Part shown: piece after piece, positions 24,001-37,566 of the stretch
Layout of the letters: every line of letters starts with the position of its first letter
How positions within the stretch are numbered: the first letter of the stretch is position 1
Origin: Pyricularia pennisetigena
Taxonomy: Eukaryota; Ascomycota; Sordariomycetes; Magnaporthales; Pyriculariaceae
Assembly: GCF_004337985.1 (NCBI RefSeq)
Contig: NW_021940921.1
Location: 1,195,758 to 1,259,757 of the forward strand
Length of the DNA stretch: 64,000 nucleotides
Direction: 5' to 3'
The notes under the pieces: generated by a model
What the model was told of the DNA's origin: nothing
Databases searched by the model: none
Seen by the model: the letters and a program-made list of their open reading frames with translations, nothing else
Program-made: the position numbers and the translations under genes

Positions 24001-24276
24001 GTATATAGTAATTAAAAAACACTTTTAACACAATTAACAAGGCTTTTAAATGGTGTGTGCATAAGCAATTGAATTATTCAAAAAGATTAGTACAATGGAG
24101 TTTTACTAGCATGGCATCGGTATTATAATAAAAGTAGCATAAAGGGGACATTAAAAATGAACAGTATGATTTTGGAATTTCGAGCAAATTATAGTTGGCA
24201 TCCCGGTCTCCCAATTGAATTTTAAACGTCACATGAGCTTTTTCCACTACGGTGGCAGGCAAAAAAAACCACCCCA

Positions 24277-25584
24277 GTCTCAAAGCTCAGACTAGACCCC
24301 CCTGCTTCGCAGTGGGGACCGAGCGCTCCATGTACCTTTCAGCCACAGGGCTTTTCGACCAATTGCATTGGCCGAAAAGATCGCGCTCGTTCTAGTCTGA
24401 GGACAACTCGTCGATTTTCGCCGCTTGTGGCGGGTATTTGTACTGTACTTGCACTGTGCATGCGCTGCACACGTGAAAATAATAGTATAACCATTGTATA
24501 TAATTAAATATTCGAATAAATAAATGAATAAAAATCGTCAAAGTATAAGGTAACCTGCGTTGCAATGAATGAATTCTCTACATTGTTCGACGCAGAGGGC
24601 GTTGGTATATCTCTTTTGATTATATAAATATTAAAACATCAAATACATTTTTTAATTGTTAATATATATTGTTATAGTGAATTCATTATATTAACTCATA
24701 ATATTAAGTTAAAATGGAGCATATTATTGTAAACGCGACTTTTAAATCAGCGTGGCGGTGAAAAGTGCATGCAATTACCGCTGAAAATAAGTATTATATT
24801 AATATTTTTCATTTCATCAATAATGTATTGAAAAACTTAATAATTCGCCCAATTGTTTGTAAATTTAAAAAAAATTTAATTAAGCACTAACACTATATTA
24901 TTATATATAAATGCTACTTAATGTTTTTTTTACCAATTATATTTTATTAAATAATGTGAAAAATATAAAAACAGTATAATTTCACCATTCTTTTTAATAC
25001 AAACATTATAAAAGCAGATATTACGAGACGGACTCAACCTGGACGTTTGTATATATACGTAATCCAATCCCTGAAACTTTGGTCCTATTATTGTTAAAAG
25101 TGGCAAAAATATAAAAGCGTTTCGAATTTAAATTATATACAAAACTGTATATACCTTACCTATCCGCCTATTTAACAGCTTATATAATCAGGTATATGTA
25201 CCAAAATTTGGTATACAGCTATATATATATATATACCGCCCCCACGTGCGAAAAGTTTAAAACTTAATTAATTAACAGAAATAATATGAAAAGAATTCGA
25301 GAATATAAATTATATCGTTGTTCATAGCGGTATTAAATGCTATTTGCAATGTACAGACCGCTTATTTTTACGATTTCAAATTAATTTTTTATAACGGAAT
25401 ATCGGTCGCCAAATTGACGAAAATACCGCCATGAGCGGCGAAAATCGACAAGTTGTCCTCAGACCTGAACCAGAGCGTTCTTTGGATAAACCCACAGGTA
25501 CATTGCAAAGCCGCGATTGAGCCACGAAGTGGAGCGAAGTGGATTAATTGTGGAGCTCTGGGCTTCAGGGATGAGCCCTGAGAC
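24277..25584 (-). repeat. Hairpin-ended TA-flanked element, copy 4 (1308 bp)
   Basis: It begins GTCTCAAAGCTCAGAC (left flank CA, a RIP form of TA) and ends GAGCCCTGAGAC followed by TA (25585-86). It has the same terminal blocks as copy 3 but only one ~345-bp module (about 25020-25260), which accounts for most of the length difference. Confidence 0.65.
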
Positions 25585-25586
25585 TA

Positions 25587-26150
25587 ATTCCACCCCTTGT
25601 CACCGTATATTTGTCGATGTAACTTTCACGACGTTAATATAATTTAAATCTTTTGACCCACAGGTACTTCGTTCGTTTCTTCACATGTATCGCACTTGGT
25701 AATTAATTTAACGATTTTAAAACCTGAAATTACAACTACAATCGATTTTACAATGTTGTTTTTTCCCAAATAATTAAAGCCGCAACGCGTTGTTCAACTT
25801 TGTAAAAAAAAAAAAGAAAAAAAATCACGTTAATCGCCGTTATAAGGAAACATTTTACTTAACCCCAACGAGCACGCGTTCGTACTTTTATACAACGCCG
25901 GGTCGGGGTTCCACACACCTGCAAGGTCGCCACCACTATTCAGGGGTGGTGATCTTTAACCCTACTAGGAAGTAAATGAAAAATATAATCCCGGGTTTTA
26001 ATTTGTCACCAAGGCGGTAATGTCCGGATTTTTATGCTTGGACTTAATATTAATATTACATAAAATGCAGGGGATGTGAAACCGGTTTTCCTCCGGTATA
26101 ATTTGCGTAAGGACGCGCACGATAAAAAAAGTTGATTTATATTTTGACTA
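25587..26150. other. Spacer, no gene seen
   Basis: Mostly AT-rich. There is an A-rich run at 25802-25822 and a GC-richer patch at 25890-25960 (CGCCGGGTCGGGGTTCC) without an interpretable frame. Confidence 0.3.
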
Positions 26151-26859
26151 GTCTCAGGGCCTATCCTTAAAGCCCAGAGCTCCACAACTAAACAGCGTGG
26201 TACGTGGCTCAATTGCGGTTTTGCAATATACTTGTAAGTCCATCCAAAAAATGTTCTGGTTCAGGCCTGAGGACAATTTGTCAATTTACGCCGTTCATAG
26301 CCGCATTTTCCGATTTTGGCGATGAATACTCCGTTATGAAAAAAAAAATCGTTGAAGTGAGCTGTTTGTACGTTGAATATATCATTTAGCAGGACTCTTA
26401 ATAATTCAATTTATATCCTTTTTAGTGTAACGGCCGAATTGGATACCGTTTGCCTTTAATCCGTTGATGGCGGTACTATCTTCTCCGTTTTTTTGATGTT
26501 CGATTTCTTTTTGTATTATTTTTACTTTTTTGACCAAATTAAAAGTTTTTTGCACGTGGAGGGTGGCAGACCTGTATGTAGTAGGAGATAAGATGCTGGT
26601 GTAAAAGCAATGCAGCATAAGCCCTTAAATAATCAAAAATATAATTAAATATAACTATTAATGAAATATTTATTTTATACGGTAATCGCATGCACTTTGC
26701 ACCGCTAAATTAAAAGAACTATATATCTTAAAATATAACATTATACTTATATTACTCATTATGATTTATAACAACCATTTGAATATGACAAAAGACTATA
26801 AAAATAAAAAATATAGTAACAATATGAATTATAGCGAAAATAGAAAAGCTATAATGAAG
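26151..26859 (+). repeat. Hairpin-ended TA-flanked element, copy 5, truncated
   Basis: It begins GTCTCAGGGCCTATCC after TA, with a CTGAGGACAATTTGTC block near 26267, a CTTTAATCCGTTGATGGCGG block at about 26453 and TCGCATGCACTTTGC at about 26687. It is cut at 26860 by a Gypsy LTR. Confidence 0.55.
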
Positions 26860-27400
26860 TGTTACGACCAGATAGGTGGGTCGGTAGCAGTGAGGCCAGG
26901 CGGGGTCACACCCCTCCTAACGATACTCGACCAAAATAACACCAACCGACGGAAAACGGGATTACGTAGAAGCCCAATTGCGTAATACCACGTAACAGCG
27001 AAAAAATAATTTTAATCATCTTTGGGAAATTACAATAGATGAGAAGAAATAATTTTTGTAATTTATTCAAAATCAGGAAAGATTATATTGGGGATAAAGT
27101 CTATTTGAAACGCGCTAACTATTATACAAATAAATTCAATGTTAAAATTGTTGAACAGCAATTAAATTTTAATTAATCTGAATATTTATTCAGAAACATA
27201 ATAATTTTGCCCCAAATGTCGAAAGCGATAATTACCCAATCCAAACGTTTAATCATTTCAACCCACTATATTTGACGATAAAAGTAGGTTACCCGATATC
27301 TGAATTGTAACAATTTAATTGTTTTTATTGAATATTTTACGTTAAAATTTACCGAATAATAGCAGATAATGTATTTTTTTAAACGTTCAAAAACAATACC
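26860..27400 (+). mobile_element. Gypsy LTR plus short internal stub
   Basis: A 453-bp LTR (26860-27312, TGTTACGACC...ATTGTAACA) is followed by about 90-100 bp that match the sequence just inside the 5' LTRs at 4074 and 38010. It is therefore the 5' end of a deleted chromovirus copy rather than a solo LTR. The start is better preserved than in copies 1 and 2. Confidence 0.7.
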
Positions 27401-27441
27401 CCAACATTTTTATTACGTCCAGTAAAACGGTGCAAAAAACC

Positions 27442-28660
27442 TGTTAACAGTGTGGGTTGCTAACAGGGGTTTAGGCATTAACCTAGGTGCGGCGTGGTGC
27501 TAGTTACGCTACAAAGGCCTGTAATTGCAAGGCTTAAATGCATTAAATTGTTCACTAAACTGGTTCACTAATTTTGGGATTGATAGCTTAGATTTATTGG
27601 TTGGGAGACTTTGCTCTGTCTCCCTTATATATCTTCCGACATCGAAATGGGGGTCCGCACGCCAGAAAGCGTTCCGGTGCCGCACACGATTTTCCGAAAA
27701 ATTATTTTGTATGGGTTTTGGAAAAAAACACCCTTATTGCCACACAAACCATCTTTAAGTTCCCTATAATTTGCTAAGTTGGTGAAATTCTCAACCCGAT
27801 ATAAGGTAGTTAATTTGTAAGTGCAGGGTGGGTGTTAAACCCGGTACAGGGTAAACCCCATTCGCTTGTGAATATAGCTAGCGCAGGGCTAATTAAACTA
27901 GCTACCCGGCATTATCTTATAACGGCTAGCACGGGCTAATTTTATTAGTCACCCTGCATCGAATAAATAGATAAATAACAAATAAAACGTATACGCGTTT
28001 GTATATACAAAGCTTTATATATCACGTCTTTGTTCATAGTTTGAATAACAAAACAAATACGTTATATATAATTTAGTTTAATGTTATAATGCACGTACCA
28101 TAATCTATATCATATATACGTTGTTGAAGTGCGTGGGTTCGAATCCCGTTATGGTCGCAGATTTTCTGTGCATGCATAAGCACAATAGGCCGTTAGGCTC
28201 AACAGGTCGGCAGGTCAGTCACATGAATAAGGCCAAATCATGTGACGTGACCCCGCATTCCGGACATCCGGATCGAAGATCTGCACCTACGGATTCGAAC
28301 ACGTAATTCACAACTTAGCCTTAGATTTATGACCTTCATACCTTCATCGATTTAACGATTCAACGAATCGATTGTGCAATAACAATATATCATTTCTATT
28401 ACCCGTTAGCAGACGATTATCTGCCATTTCAACGTTCCATTAACCTTATACGTGATCCACCTTTCCCCGCGTCCAAAATTAAGCTTATTCTATCTCTTAC
28501 CCTCCTTACATCGCTAACCTTCTGAATCGCAATTTCTGCAATATAAAAATATAACGGAAAATCCGATAACCCCGACAGCCCTATTTCGGCACTTTTTATT
28601 ATAGTTTATATATAAATAAAGGTTGAAGCAATATATATTAAATAGCGCATATAATTAACA
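27442..28660 (-). repeat. Copia-family LTR (minus), split by a solo LTR
   Basis: The ends TGTTAACAG and ATATAATTAACA, read in reverse, match the LTRs at 31431 and 45751. Removing the 644-bp insertion at 27867-28510 plus one target copy leaves about 570 bp, the normal length for this LTR. No matching 5-mers flank it. Confidence 0.7.
27867..28510 (-). repeat. Solo LTR of the 659-bp family with target duplication TCGCT
   Basis: The 644-bp insert starts TGTGAATATAGC and ends CTCCTTACA. It is flanked by TCGCT at 27862-27866 and 28511-28515, and the uninterrupted sequence is visible in LTRs 28998-29561 and 30425-30986. This fixes the TG...CA ends of the family. The tRNA-like blocks (GTGGGTTCGAATCCCG at about 28134 and GGATTCGAACACG at about 28291) are well preserved. 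Confidence 0.85.
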
Positions 28661-28997
28661 TCTTATAAATATTACCGCAAAACGTATTACCCGCGGTCCC
28701 GCAAGGAATATTTATTTTCCAATAATTTTATACAACCGGATTTTAGAACGAAACGGTGGACAAGGAGCCGGTATACGTTTATCAGCGTAACGCGGGTTGA
28801 CAAGATATAAAACAATTCCCACCCAAGGCCGCAACGACAGTATAAATAACGGACTATGTAATAAACGCTTCCGGTATGCTATTAAATAAAAACCGTTTTT
28901 AATTACCCAATTAGGAACACCTGATTAGGGTGATTTTATAATAGACCCACGAGTCCCTAATAATTGGTTATTGCGGTAAAAATAATTTATTCATGAT
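28661..28997. other. Spacer between two LTR copies
   Basis: 337 bp of AT-rich sequence with no open frame or family recognised. Confidence 0.3.
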
Positions 28998-29561
28998 TGA
29001 TAATTATATGCGTTATTTAGCATGTAATGGGCCCACGTTTACTTATATATAAGCTATAATAGATACTGCCGAAGTGGGGCTATTGGGGCTGTCGGATTTT
29101 CCGTTATATTTTGTGTTGCAGGAGTTGCGATTCAAAGTGTTAGCGAATAGGGTTCACCCTGTACCGGGCTCACACCCACCCTGCACTTACAAGTCAGCTA
29201 CCCTGTATCGGGTTGAAAATTTCACCAAATTAGTAAATCAGTGCAAACCCAGAGATGGTTTGTATGGAAATGAGGGTGTTTTTTCAAAAACCCATACAAA
29301 ATATTGTTTCGCAAAATCGTGTGTGGCACCGGAACGTTTTTTGGCGTACGGACCACCATTTCGATATCGAGGGTATATAAGGGAAACAAAGCATAGTTTC
29401 CACCACCAATTAATTTAAGTTATTAATCCCAAAACTAGTGTACCATTTTAGTGTATTTAATTCATTTAAACCCCTGTAATTATGGGCCTTACAGCGCAAC
29501 TAGCACCACGCCGCACCTAGGCTAATGCCTAAACCCCTTTGAGTAACCCCCATTGTTAACG
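28998..29561 (+). repeat. Copia-family LTR (plus), isolated
   Basis: Starts TGATAATTATATGCG (RIP-altered TGTTAATTATATGCG) and ends near ATTGTTAACG, 564 bp. It contains the family blocks GAAGTGGGGCTATTGGGGCTGTCGG and CACGCCGCACCTAGG. No neighbouring Copia interior is seen. Confidence 0.7.
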
Positions 29562-29759
29562 ATTATCCCTCCCGTTCCCAAAACGAAGTTATATCAGGTA
29601 CGGAATAGGTGAATGCGGGCTATATTATAAAATTGTACCTAAAGCACGTATTACGCAATCAAATATGAAAGCGGGTTAAGGATAGTATATAAAAAGGAAC
29701 GATATTACCACGACCCAGATATATACACCTCTCCTACTTTTTCCTTCCAGCGTGAGTAA
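29562..29759 (+). mobile_element. Fragment of second-Gypsy leader
   Basis: About 29620-29755 aligns with 10990-11115 (GTACCTAAAGCACGTATTACG-like, then TATATAAAAAGGAAC, CACGACCCAGA). It ends at the TA into which a pogo-like transposon is inserted. Confidence 0.5.
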
Positions 29760-29761
29760 TA

Positions 29762-31430
29762 ACGTCCGGTACCCGCTGATGGCCACCCCCGCTGCTGGCC
29801 ACACCTAGAAATCTAACAACGAAGTACCTACCTTTATAGACTAATTTAAATATAAAACTATTAACGCACAAAAATACAATCGTTTTCAAGCTATTCCGGT
29901 TCATTACCCTCTTCCTCATCAGTCAAAAATTCCAAATTTTTTACCTTATTTTCCTGCAATCCAATAATATTCTATTTATTAACCAAAAGCTCGTTTGGAT
30001 CCGGAATTATCCTTTTTTTGCCTGCCTTTTTACCTCCGATTATGCTTCCAATAAGCTAATTGTTTACTTCGCGTTAACCAAAAATATATTTTTGGTTTCG
30101 AAACTTTTTTGGACTTTTGCAAATAAAAAACGTAAAATAGCGTCGGTTATATTGGATTGGGAAAACCTTTACCATTAAAATTGAAAATTTCGGGTCGTTT
30201 TAGGGGTTTTCCAAATAAATAAAAACGGGTCGTTAATTTTTAGGGTTGGGTTAACCGGTATTAAATCCTTTTATAAACCGTTGTTTTTAATTTTTATAAT
30301 ATTGGCGTTGCTATCTTTTGACAAAAAAGGGTTTTAGAATGGTTTAACCAAGTATACCGGTTGTAAACCAGTTTTACGCCGCCCAAATTAAATATTTTTG
30401 CTATAAATGCTTTCGAATTGGTTATTTTAACAATATGTGTTGCTAACAGGGGGTTAGGCATTAGCCTAAGTGCGGCGTGGTGCTAATTGCGTTGTAAAAA
30501 CCTGTAATTACAGGGTTCAAATGCACTATATTGTTCACTAATTTTTGGATTAATAGATTTGATCCATTGGTGGGGGAGACTTTGCTTTGTCTCCCTTACA
30601 TACTCTCCGACATCGAAGTGGGGGTCCGCACGCCAGAAAGCGTTCCGGTGCCGCACACTGTTTTCCGAAAAACTATTTTGTATGCGTTGTTGAAAAAAAC
30701 ACCCTCATTTCCATACAAACCATCTTTGGGTTCGCACTGATTTGCTGACTTGGTGAAAATTTCAACTAAGTACAGGGTAGCTGACTCGTAAGTGCAGGGT
30801 GGGTATAAGACCCGGTACAGGGTAAAACCCCACTCGCTGACTTTGAATCGCAACTCCTGCACCACACACACAAAATATAACAGAAAATCCGACAGCCTCA
30901 ACAGCCCCACTTCTGCACTATTTATTGTGGCTTATATACAAATAAAAGTGGACCCATTACATGCTAAATAACGCATATAATTAACAGGTTATATTATAAT
31001 AAAGGAGGAAATTTCGTTTTCCAACAGTTGTTAAACAGTAAAATTGGTTAATAAATCCAAATTAACGTCGATAAGCCTTTTTGATGGCCTAAACACCGAT
31101 AAATCCAATGGTTGGAAAACATGTAGCGAATAAGGGGGCAAATATAAAAATTAAGTATTATTTTCTAAATAAAACACATAAATTCGTCCGTTATAATTTA
31201 TAGCCGTCGAAAACTATTAACCGTTTTTAGGGGTTAAAAGTTAAATATACGGAGTAAATATCTTTTCAACCATTCGATAACCGTTTCGTTATTTGTCTAC
31301 CTGTTCTCGGTTATATAAAATTGCCAATTATGGAAAAAGAATAAATCCGTTGGAAACCATTGTTATTGTACGTTTTTTCCTTTAAATATAACGAGGGGAG
31401 GGAGGGTAACGCCCGTAGCCAGTATATATT
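29762..31430 (-). mobile_element. pogo/Fot1-like transposon, truncated, split by a solo LTR
   Basis: The left terminus ACGTCCGGTACCCGC follows TA (29760-61) and resembles the terminal repeat of the 46597-48449 copy. The body aligns with 46660-47715 of that copy, i.e. the C-terminal two thirds of a pogo-type (DDE_1) transposase read on the minus strand, with many stops. A solo LTR interrupts it at 30425-30986. The N-terminal third is missing because a Copia LTR begins at 31431. Confidence 0.65.
30425..30986 (-). repeat. Solo Copia-family LTR, target duplication GGTTA
   Basis: 562 bp flanked by GGTTA (30420-30424 and 30987-30991). The empty site is preserved in the second pogo copy near 47265. 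The left end TG has changed to TT. Confidence 0.8.
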
Positions 31431-31997
31431 TGTTAAGTATATGCGCTATTAGCATTTAATGGGTCCACTTTTACTTGTTATAAGCCACAGCAGATAGTGC
31501 TGAAGTGGGGCTGTTGGGGCTGTCGGATTTTCCGCTATATTTTCTGTGTTGCGGGAGTTGCGATTTAAAGTCAGCGAGTGGGGTTTTACCCTGTACCGGG
31601 TCTTATACCCACCCTGCACTTACGAGTCAGCTACCCTGTACTTAATTGAAGTTTTCACCAAGTCAGCAAATCAGTGCGAACCCAAAAATGGTTTGTATGG
31701 AAATAAGGGTGTTTTTTCAACAACGCATACAAAATAATTTTTCGGAAAATCGTGTGTGGCACCGGAACGTTTTTTGGCGTACGGACCCCCATTTTGATAT
31801 CGGAAAATATATATGGGAGATAAAGCAAAATCTCCCCCCTAATAAATTAAATTTATTAATCTCGAAATTAGTGAACCATTTTAATAAATAATTTAGTGCA
31901 TTTAAACCCTGTAATTACAGGCTTTTACAACGCAGTTAGCACCACGCCGCACCTAGGTTAATGTTTAAGCCCCTATTAGCAACCTATATTATTAACA
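31431..31997 (+). repeat. 5' LTR of Copia element
   Basis: 567 bp, TGTTAAGTATATGCG to ATATTATTAACA. It is followed by GGTTATAAGCCCGG, a candidate primer-binding site whose cognate tRNA was not identified. Confidence 0.75.
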
Positions 31998-32929
31998 GGT
32001 TATAAGCCCGGAAAAGTTCTAATTTATACATTAAAATGCATTTTGCATCGCTGGAAAACCTGAATATTTAGGCTTTATTTTGGTTATTATCGCATTTTTA
32101 CAGCACGTATATTAACGAGAATATTGCTGTTTTTGTGCAAAATTGTTGGTTTTAGGCGCTAATTCAGCACCTAACCCCCTATATTTACAGTGGGGATCGC
32201 TAAAAATTAACGTTCGATTTAGGCCTTTTCAGGTATTGCAGCGGTCGCTTGCATTGCAAATTCAAAAATTTTTGGTGTGGTTTTTGTGCGTCGTGCACGC
32301 CACTGTAATTGGTTCAAATTCTTAATATGGCTCACGCTAGCGAGTTAAGGCTAAAAACCCCTGTATTCGCTCCCTAATAACCCATTAAATTCTTTTAATA
32401 CGTTTAATAGGGTTTATAATAGCCCACAAACCCATTAGCGGAATTACGTTAATAATTCGTTACCCTGCGAAATACCCTGCAATTTACCCTGCACCCATTT
32501 AACGAATTAAATTCGTTACGTGCACCTGGATTGGTACAAATACCAGGGCACCCATTAATTGCGGATTTCAGGGATTTTAACCCTGTATTTTTAATGGACT
32601 TTAACCATTCAAAATAGCAATAAACCCTGTAATTGGCAATTACAGGCCTATACCCGGTAAAAGGCAAACGGTATACCAAATCCAAAGTTAAATAAGGTAT
32701 TTACGTTTAGGCGGTTAGGTTATTTAATTATAATTATCAATTAGCGAATTGCAATTATAATTTAAGTTACCCTGTAATAGAAAACAGCCCTATATCGGGC
32801 TTTCCAGGCCCGATTCCAATAAATAGGGGGCTTAAACCCAACCCAAACGAAGTTTTAACCGCTAAATTACAGGCCCAAAACCTGCAATTCAAAGCGTTAA
32901 TTACGCAAATGGATTAATTTCAAAGGATA

Positions 32930-35900
32930 ATTTAACAGTTAATTACCCTGTTAGCCCTAAAAAGCGGTAATTCCACTAATTTAAATGGTAATTTGGATAT
33001 TAAACCAGCTACCGCTACCGCACCCCCTAATCCACCTGGTAACCTAATTTTAGGTGACGGGATAGGTAAAAAACTATTAAAACGGGCATTTTCCTTCGCC
33101 GAAAATTGTAAATTAGTAAGGGCTAGCAATTACGATTTGTGGAAATAGGCGTTAATAGTACAATTTAAGGCTATAAAAGCAGCGGAATTTATTTCCAATT
33201 TCGAAATTGGTTATACTTTACCAGAATACGAGCAATTAATCCTATTATTATTTCTAAAAAACAGTTTAATTAAAAAATTTTTAAAACCCATTGCATGGTA
33301 TTTTAGCCCCGTAACGGCCTATAAAACCCTGGAAGATAATTACTCCGTTACACCCGAATTTAGTTGAAATTCACTATATCGGGAATTCCACGTTTTAAAC
33401 TTTTCGAAATTTAAAGGATTAATACCTAAATTTAATAACCGTTTTAACTTACTGGTAATTAAATTAGCGAATAGCAACGTGCAAATTAGCCCCGTAAACG
33501 TACGAAATTAGTATTTACGGGCCCTGGAGGGGATATTCCCTATTTGGACCGAACGCCAACGCAGTACCTAACGGGCCCTGCAGGCAATAGGCCAATATTC
33601 GGAAAAGTTAGATTTGTAATACCTTATGGCGGACCTTATATCCGAAAATTCGATTTTGGGCTTTATAACGGCTAAAACCGCTAATTATAGATTTAAAGGC
33701 AAAAAAACGGGTAAAAAACGCTAAAAATGGCGTTAAAAAGGAAAATAATGGGTAGGAAACCACTTCTAAATCACGAAAAAAAGGTAATAAAAATTCTAAT
33801 TCGGGATTTGCTTTTGCAAAAAATATTGAATCCTCCTCCAGCGGATTAACCGTTAAAACGTCCATAATTTTTATAGATTTCGAATTATTTACGGGTTTGA
33901 TTTTAAATGACGTTAACGAATACGTAGCGTATAACGCTTTGGAATAGGAGGTTAATTCCGCTAATACTGGAATTATAAAATTATATTCGGATTCGGATTC
34001 GGAAACCGATACCGGTAAAACGTTAAAATTATAAGTTTTAGTAGTTAATCTTAAAGTTAAAACGAAACCTGGACGCGGCGTAAAAAGGACCCCTAAGCCT
34101 TGGAAGCTAGGTTTCCCTATCCTGTATAATATAAATAACACGTACTATATTTTTACAAATAAGCAATTTTTTACCGATTATACCCCCGGTTTTATAGTCA
34201 AAATCGGTACAGGAGGTGGCCCTATTAGGTTGTAAATACCAAAATTGTAAAAATATAGGTCCGTTACGGCCAAAAAAATAACGAATTTAAAAAGGTTACG
34301 TTAAATAACGTTTTATATATCCCCTCGTTTGGAGTAAATATCGTTAATGGCCTTATATATTATAATATGGGGGGCGTATTATTAAAAAATATCCTGTACG
34401 ATAAGGATCGCAAAGCGTGGGGACGTTTAAATACCGCTAAATACTCGTTTTGTTAAAAGGTTAAAGGGTGCGATATCCTTGTTCGAAATAACGTTATGTC
34501 GAATTACGCCTGGGTAATAAATAAATATAATAACGTTTTTGACATGGCCTTATAAAGGGTTATGAAAGGTTACGCAACTCCGTTAAAAGTAAAATTAATT
34601 AATATAAACCCTGGAAATTACGAGGATTATAAAATTTACACCGATTTAGAACCGGAAGAAAATACGGTAACGGAAAAGCTAAATCCCGAACAAAATACGG
34701 AAATAGCCGTAAATTCACCTGTAACGCAGAAATTTAGCGGTAAAAACCCTGAAAATCCACGTAGAATTGGGCCCCGTAGGCCCGGCACACCGTTAGGTAA
34801 CCCTTTTATACAATTTAATATAAAAGGGATTATTTCCGAAAAAAAAGGGTTTCCTATATAAGAAATCCGTTGTTAAAACCTCTTTTATCATCGGATTTAG
34901 AACAGGGCCTTGTAAGTAATTTCTTTTTGCGGCTAAAACGAACTACGGACGGTTAATTAACCCCTAAAGGGGACGGAATTACAGGTAATTATAACGAAGT
35001 CCAGGCCCAAAAAACCCTGGTATAGTATGGGCGTTTGGGGTATATAAGGTTATTATTGCTGAAAAAAAACCGCTAAAACTATAAAAAGTTTACCTAATTT
35101 CGACAAAATTAGGGCAACTCCTCGTATTGTTTGCGTTAAAACCATTTTTATTAGGCGTACAAATAAAGTCGCACTCCTTATACCCCTTAATATTTTCCAT
35201 TTTATAAAGGGTAATACAGTGATTTTTTAGCTTAATCCTTACAATAAAAAACCCGTATTTTCGTTATTAGTGGACCGAAAATCACGTTTTCGGTGGTCAA
35301 TCCTATTATAAAATAAAACCGGATTAACGGTTTTAATGGTTATTAAAGGCTTTTTTAAGGTTTTAAAAGCTACGTACGGGCGTTACCTTTTGAATTTTCA
35401 CTTCGATAGGGGGCACGAAATTAATATAAACCTTTAAAATTGGTTTATAAAATAAAGGTGTTAATTTTAGCATTTGGAATCCTTATAACCACGGCTAAAA
35501 CGGATTAACGGAACGGTCCGTTAGGGTTATTTTGGATAAATTTCGGTTTACTATTATAACGGCGGGTTTACCATTGTTTTTATAATGTTATTTACTACCC
35601 GCCGTGGTTAATTTGATTAACCGTATAGCGGTCATTAATAGGGGTTTAACATTATACTAGGAATTTTATTCCGAATTCCAACCTGGAATACCGCACAAAC
35701 CCAATTTAGGGCATTTTCGGGTAATTGGTACTGTATATTAAGCTATTATACCTTTGGAAAAACGCCACAAATTTAATAAATTGGCCCCCCGCACGGAAAC
35801 GGTAAAACTTTTAACCCATTTATCAAATTTTACAGCGTTAATTTACGCACCCGTTAAACGGACCGTATATAAAACCTTTACCGTACAAATTATAAAGGGT

Positions 35901-37561
35901 ATAACCGCTAAACGTTTGGTTATTCCAGGGGAAACGTTACAGATTTTAAAAGGGGGAAATATAAATTTAAAGGGGGATTTTAATTTTAAATTTAAAAACG
36001 AAATTAACAGCGTTTAAGCCGATAATTATCCCCTAAAAAACCCTGAAAATATAGGGTATTTACCACCTGTTACAGGGCAATTACCACCCGTTACAGGGTA
36101 TTTAAACCCTAAAAATACAATACCCGCCAAACCTGTATAACCTACTATTGGCCCCCCAAAACCTATAACGGTAGCGGTACCTAATCCAATACCTAAAACA
36201 ACGGAAGTTTAAATGTTTTTAGCACCTAAAATATAAAATATGGAATTAAATTCGCAATTCGAAAACCCAAATCTAATGGATATAAATTCCGTGCATTATT
36301 TTTATTTTTAAGCCAAAAAAAAACAAAAAAAAAACCCCACTAAAGACGGCAAGCCAAATAACTACCAACAGGTTTTAAATAACCCTAAAAATGCTAAATG
36401 GTTAGCTGCTTTAACGTTTAAATTCGACCAAATCGTTATTGCAAAAACTTTCCGTTTTATCCCTAAAATTAAAATACTTACAAACCGTAAATTCGTTTTT
36501 ACCGGGCCGGTATTTAAATTAAAAAAGGATGAAAATAATAAACCTATAAAATATAAAACCAGGTTTGTTATTAAGGGTTTTTTCAGGTGGAAGGTTTAAA
36601 TTATATTAAAACTTTTTCTAACATTAGTAAATCACGTACCCGGCGTATACTTTTAACTATAACTAATGCACAAAATTGGGAAATAAAACAAATCGATATT
36701 ATCGGTGCGTTTTTAAATAGTGATTTTACCGACGTAAATATATATTTGCAAATTCCAAACGGTTTTAACGAATAGGCTAAAATCTGTAACCCCATTACCG
36801 CTAAAACTTTAGTGGAAATAGGTTATAGTCCGAAAAGATTTCAGGTTGTACAATTAGAAAAAGCGTTATATGGTTTGAAATAAAGTCCAAACAAATGGTA
36901 AAACAAATTCAAACCCCTAATTTTTAAAGAAGGTTTTAAACCGTTCATTTTTAATCCCGCTGTTTTTTATAACGTTAAATCCAAACATTTTATTATTACC
37001 TTTATAAACGATTACCTGCTAATAAATCCTAAATTGTATTATATTTAGGACTTAAAAACCTGTTTTAATAAGGTATACGCGTTGGAAAACAGGGGCACTG
37101 CAACCTATTTTTTAAAAATTCAAATCATAAAAGATAAACCTATACGCCTATTTTGGCTGCATTAAAATTAATATTTCAAAAAAATATTAACAACGTTCGG
37201 ATTAATTAATTCCAAACCTATATTTGTTCCCTTTTTACCGGGTATGCTAGAACATAGCGGGGGTAAGCCCGTAAATGCGCTAAAAATCAGATTATTATAA
37301 CGTATTATCGGTATCTTTATGTATTTAATGCTATTAACGCGCCCGGATATCGGTTTTGCGGTTTAATAGTTTCCACGATTTTTAACAAAAACTACTATAA
37401 TCCATTTAACGGTAGTTAAGAACTTAGTACGTTATTTAACGGGTAATAAGTCCCTATTTATTTATTACGGAAATAAATATTTAAAGCCGAATTACCACAC
37501 AATTTTTTAATAAAGGGTTTCAAAAATTTTAAATTACTGTGTTTTAATAATAGCGATTTTG
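32930..37561 (+). pseudogene. Degraded Copia gag-pol, 5' part
   Basis: Gag blocks include SNYDLW followed by a stop (about 33125-33150) and AIAWYFSPVTAYKTLEDNYS-type sequence (33280-33350). 34562-34861 is an open spacer segment between protease and integrase. 36587-36775 is the RT core (NAQNWEIKQIDIIGAFLNSD, then IYLQIPNGF), matching the Copia pattern W-x-x-x-Q-x-D-V-x-x-A-F-L-x-G. Between 37330 and 37561 are the SDFAG-side RNase H remnants. Frames change repeatedly and stops are frequent. A 177-codon open frame on the opposite strand (33608-34141) is antisense to gag-protease and is not a gene. Confidence 0.7.
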
Positions 37562-37566
37562 CCGGG

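Noticed and set aside
33608..34141. Longest open frame in the AT-rich block (177 codons, minus strand)
   Set aside because: It is antisense to the Copia gag-protease region on the plus strand, has no domain and no start or splice context, and its Ser/Glu-rich stretch mirrors the sense strand repeats.
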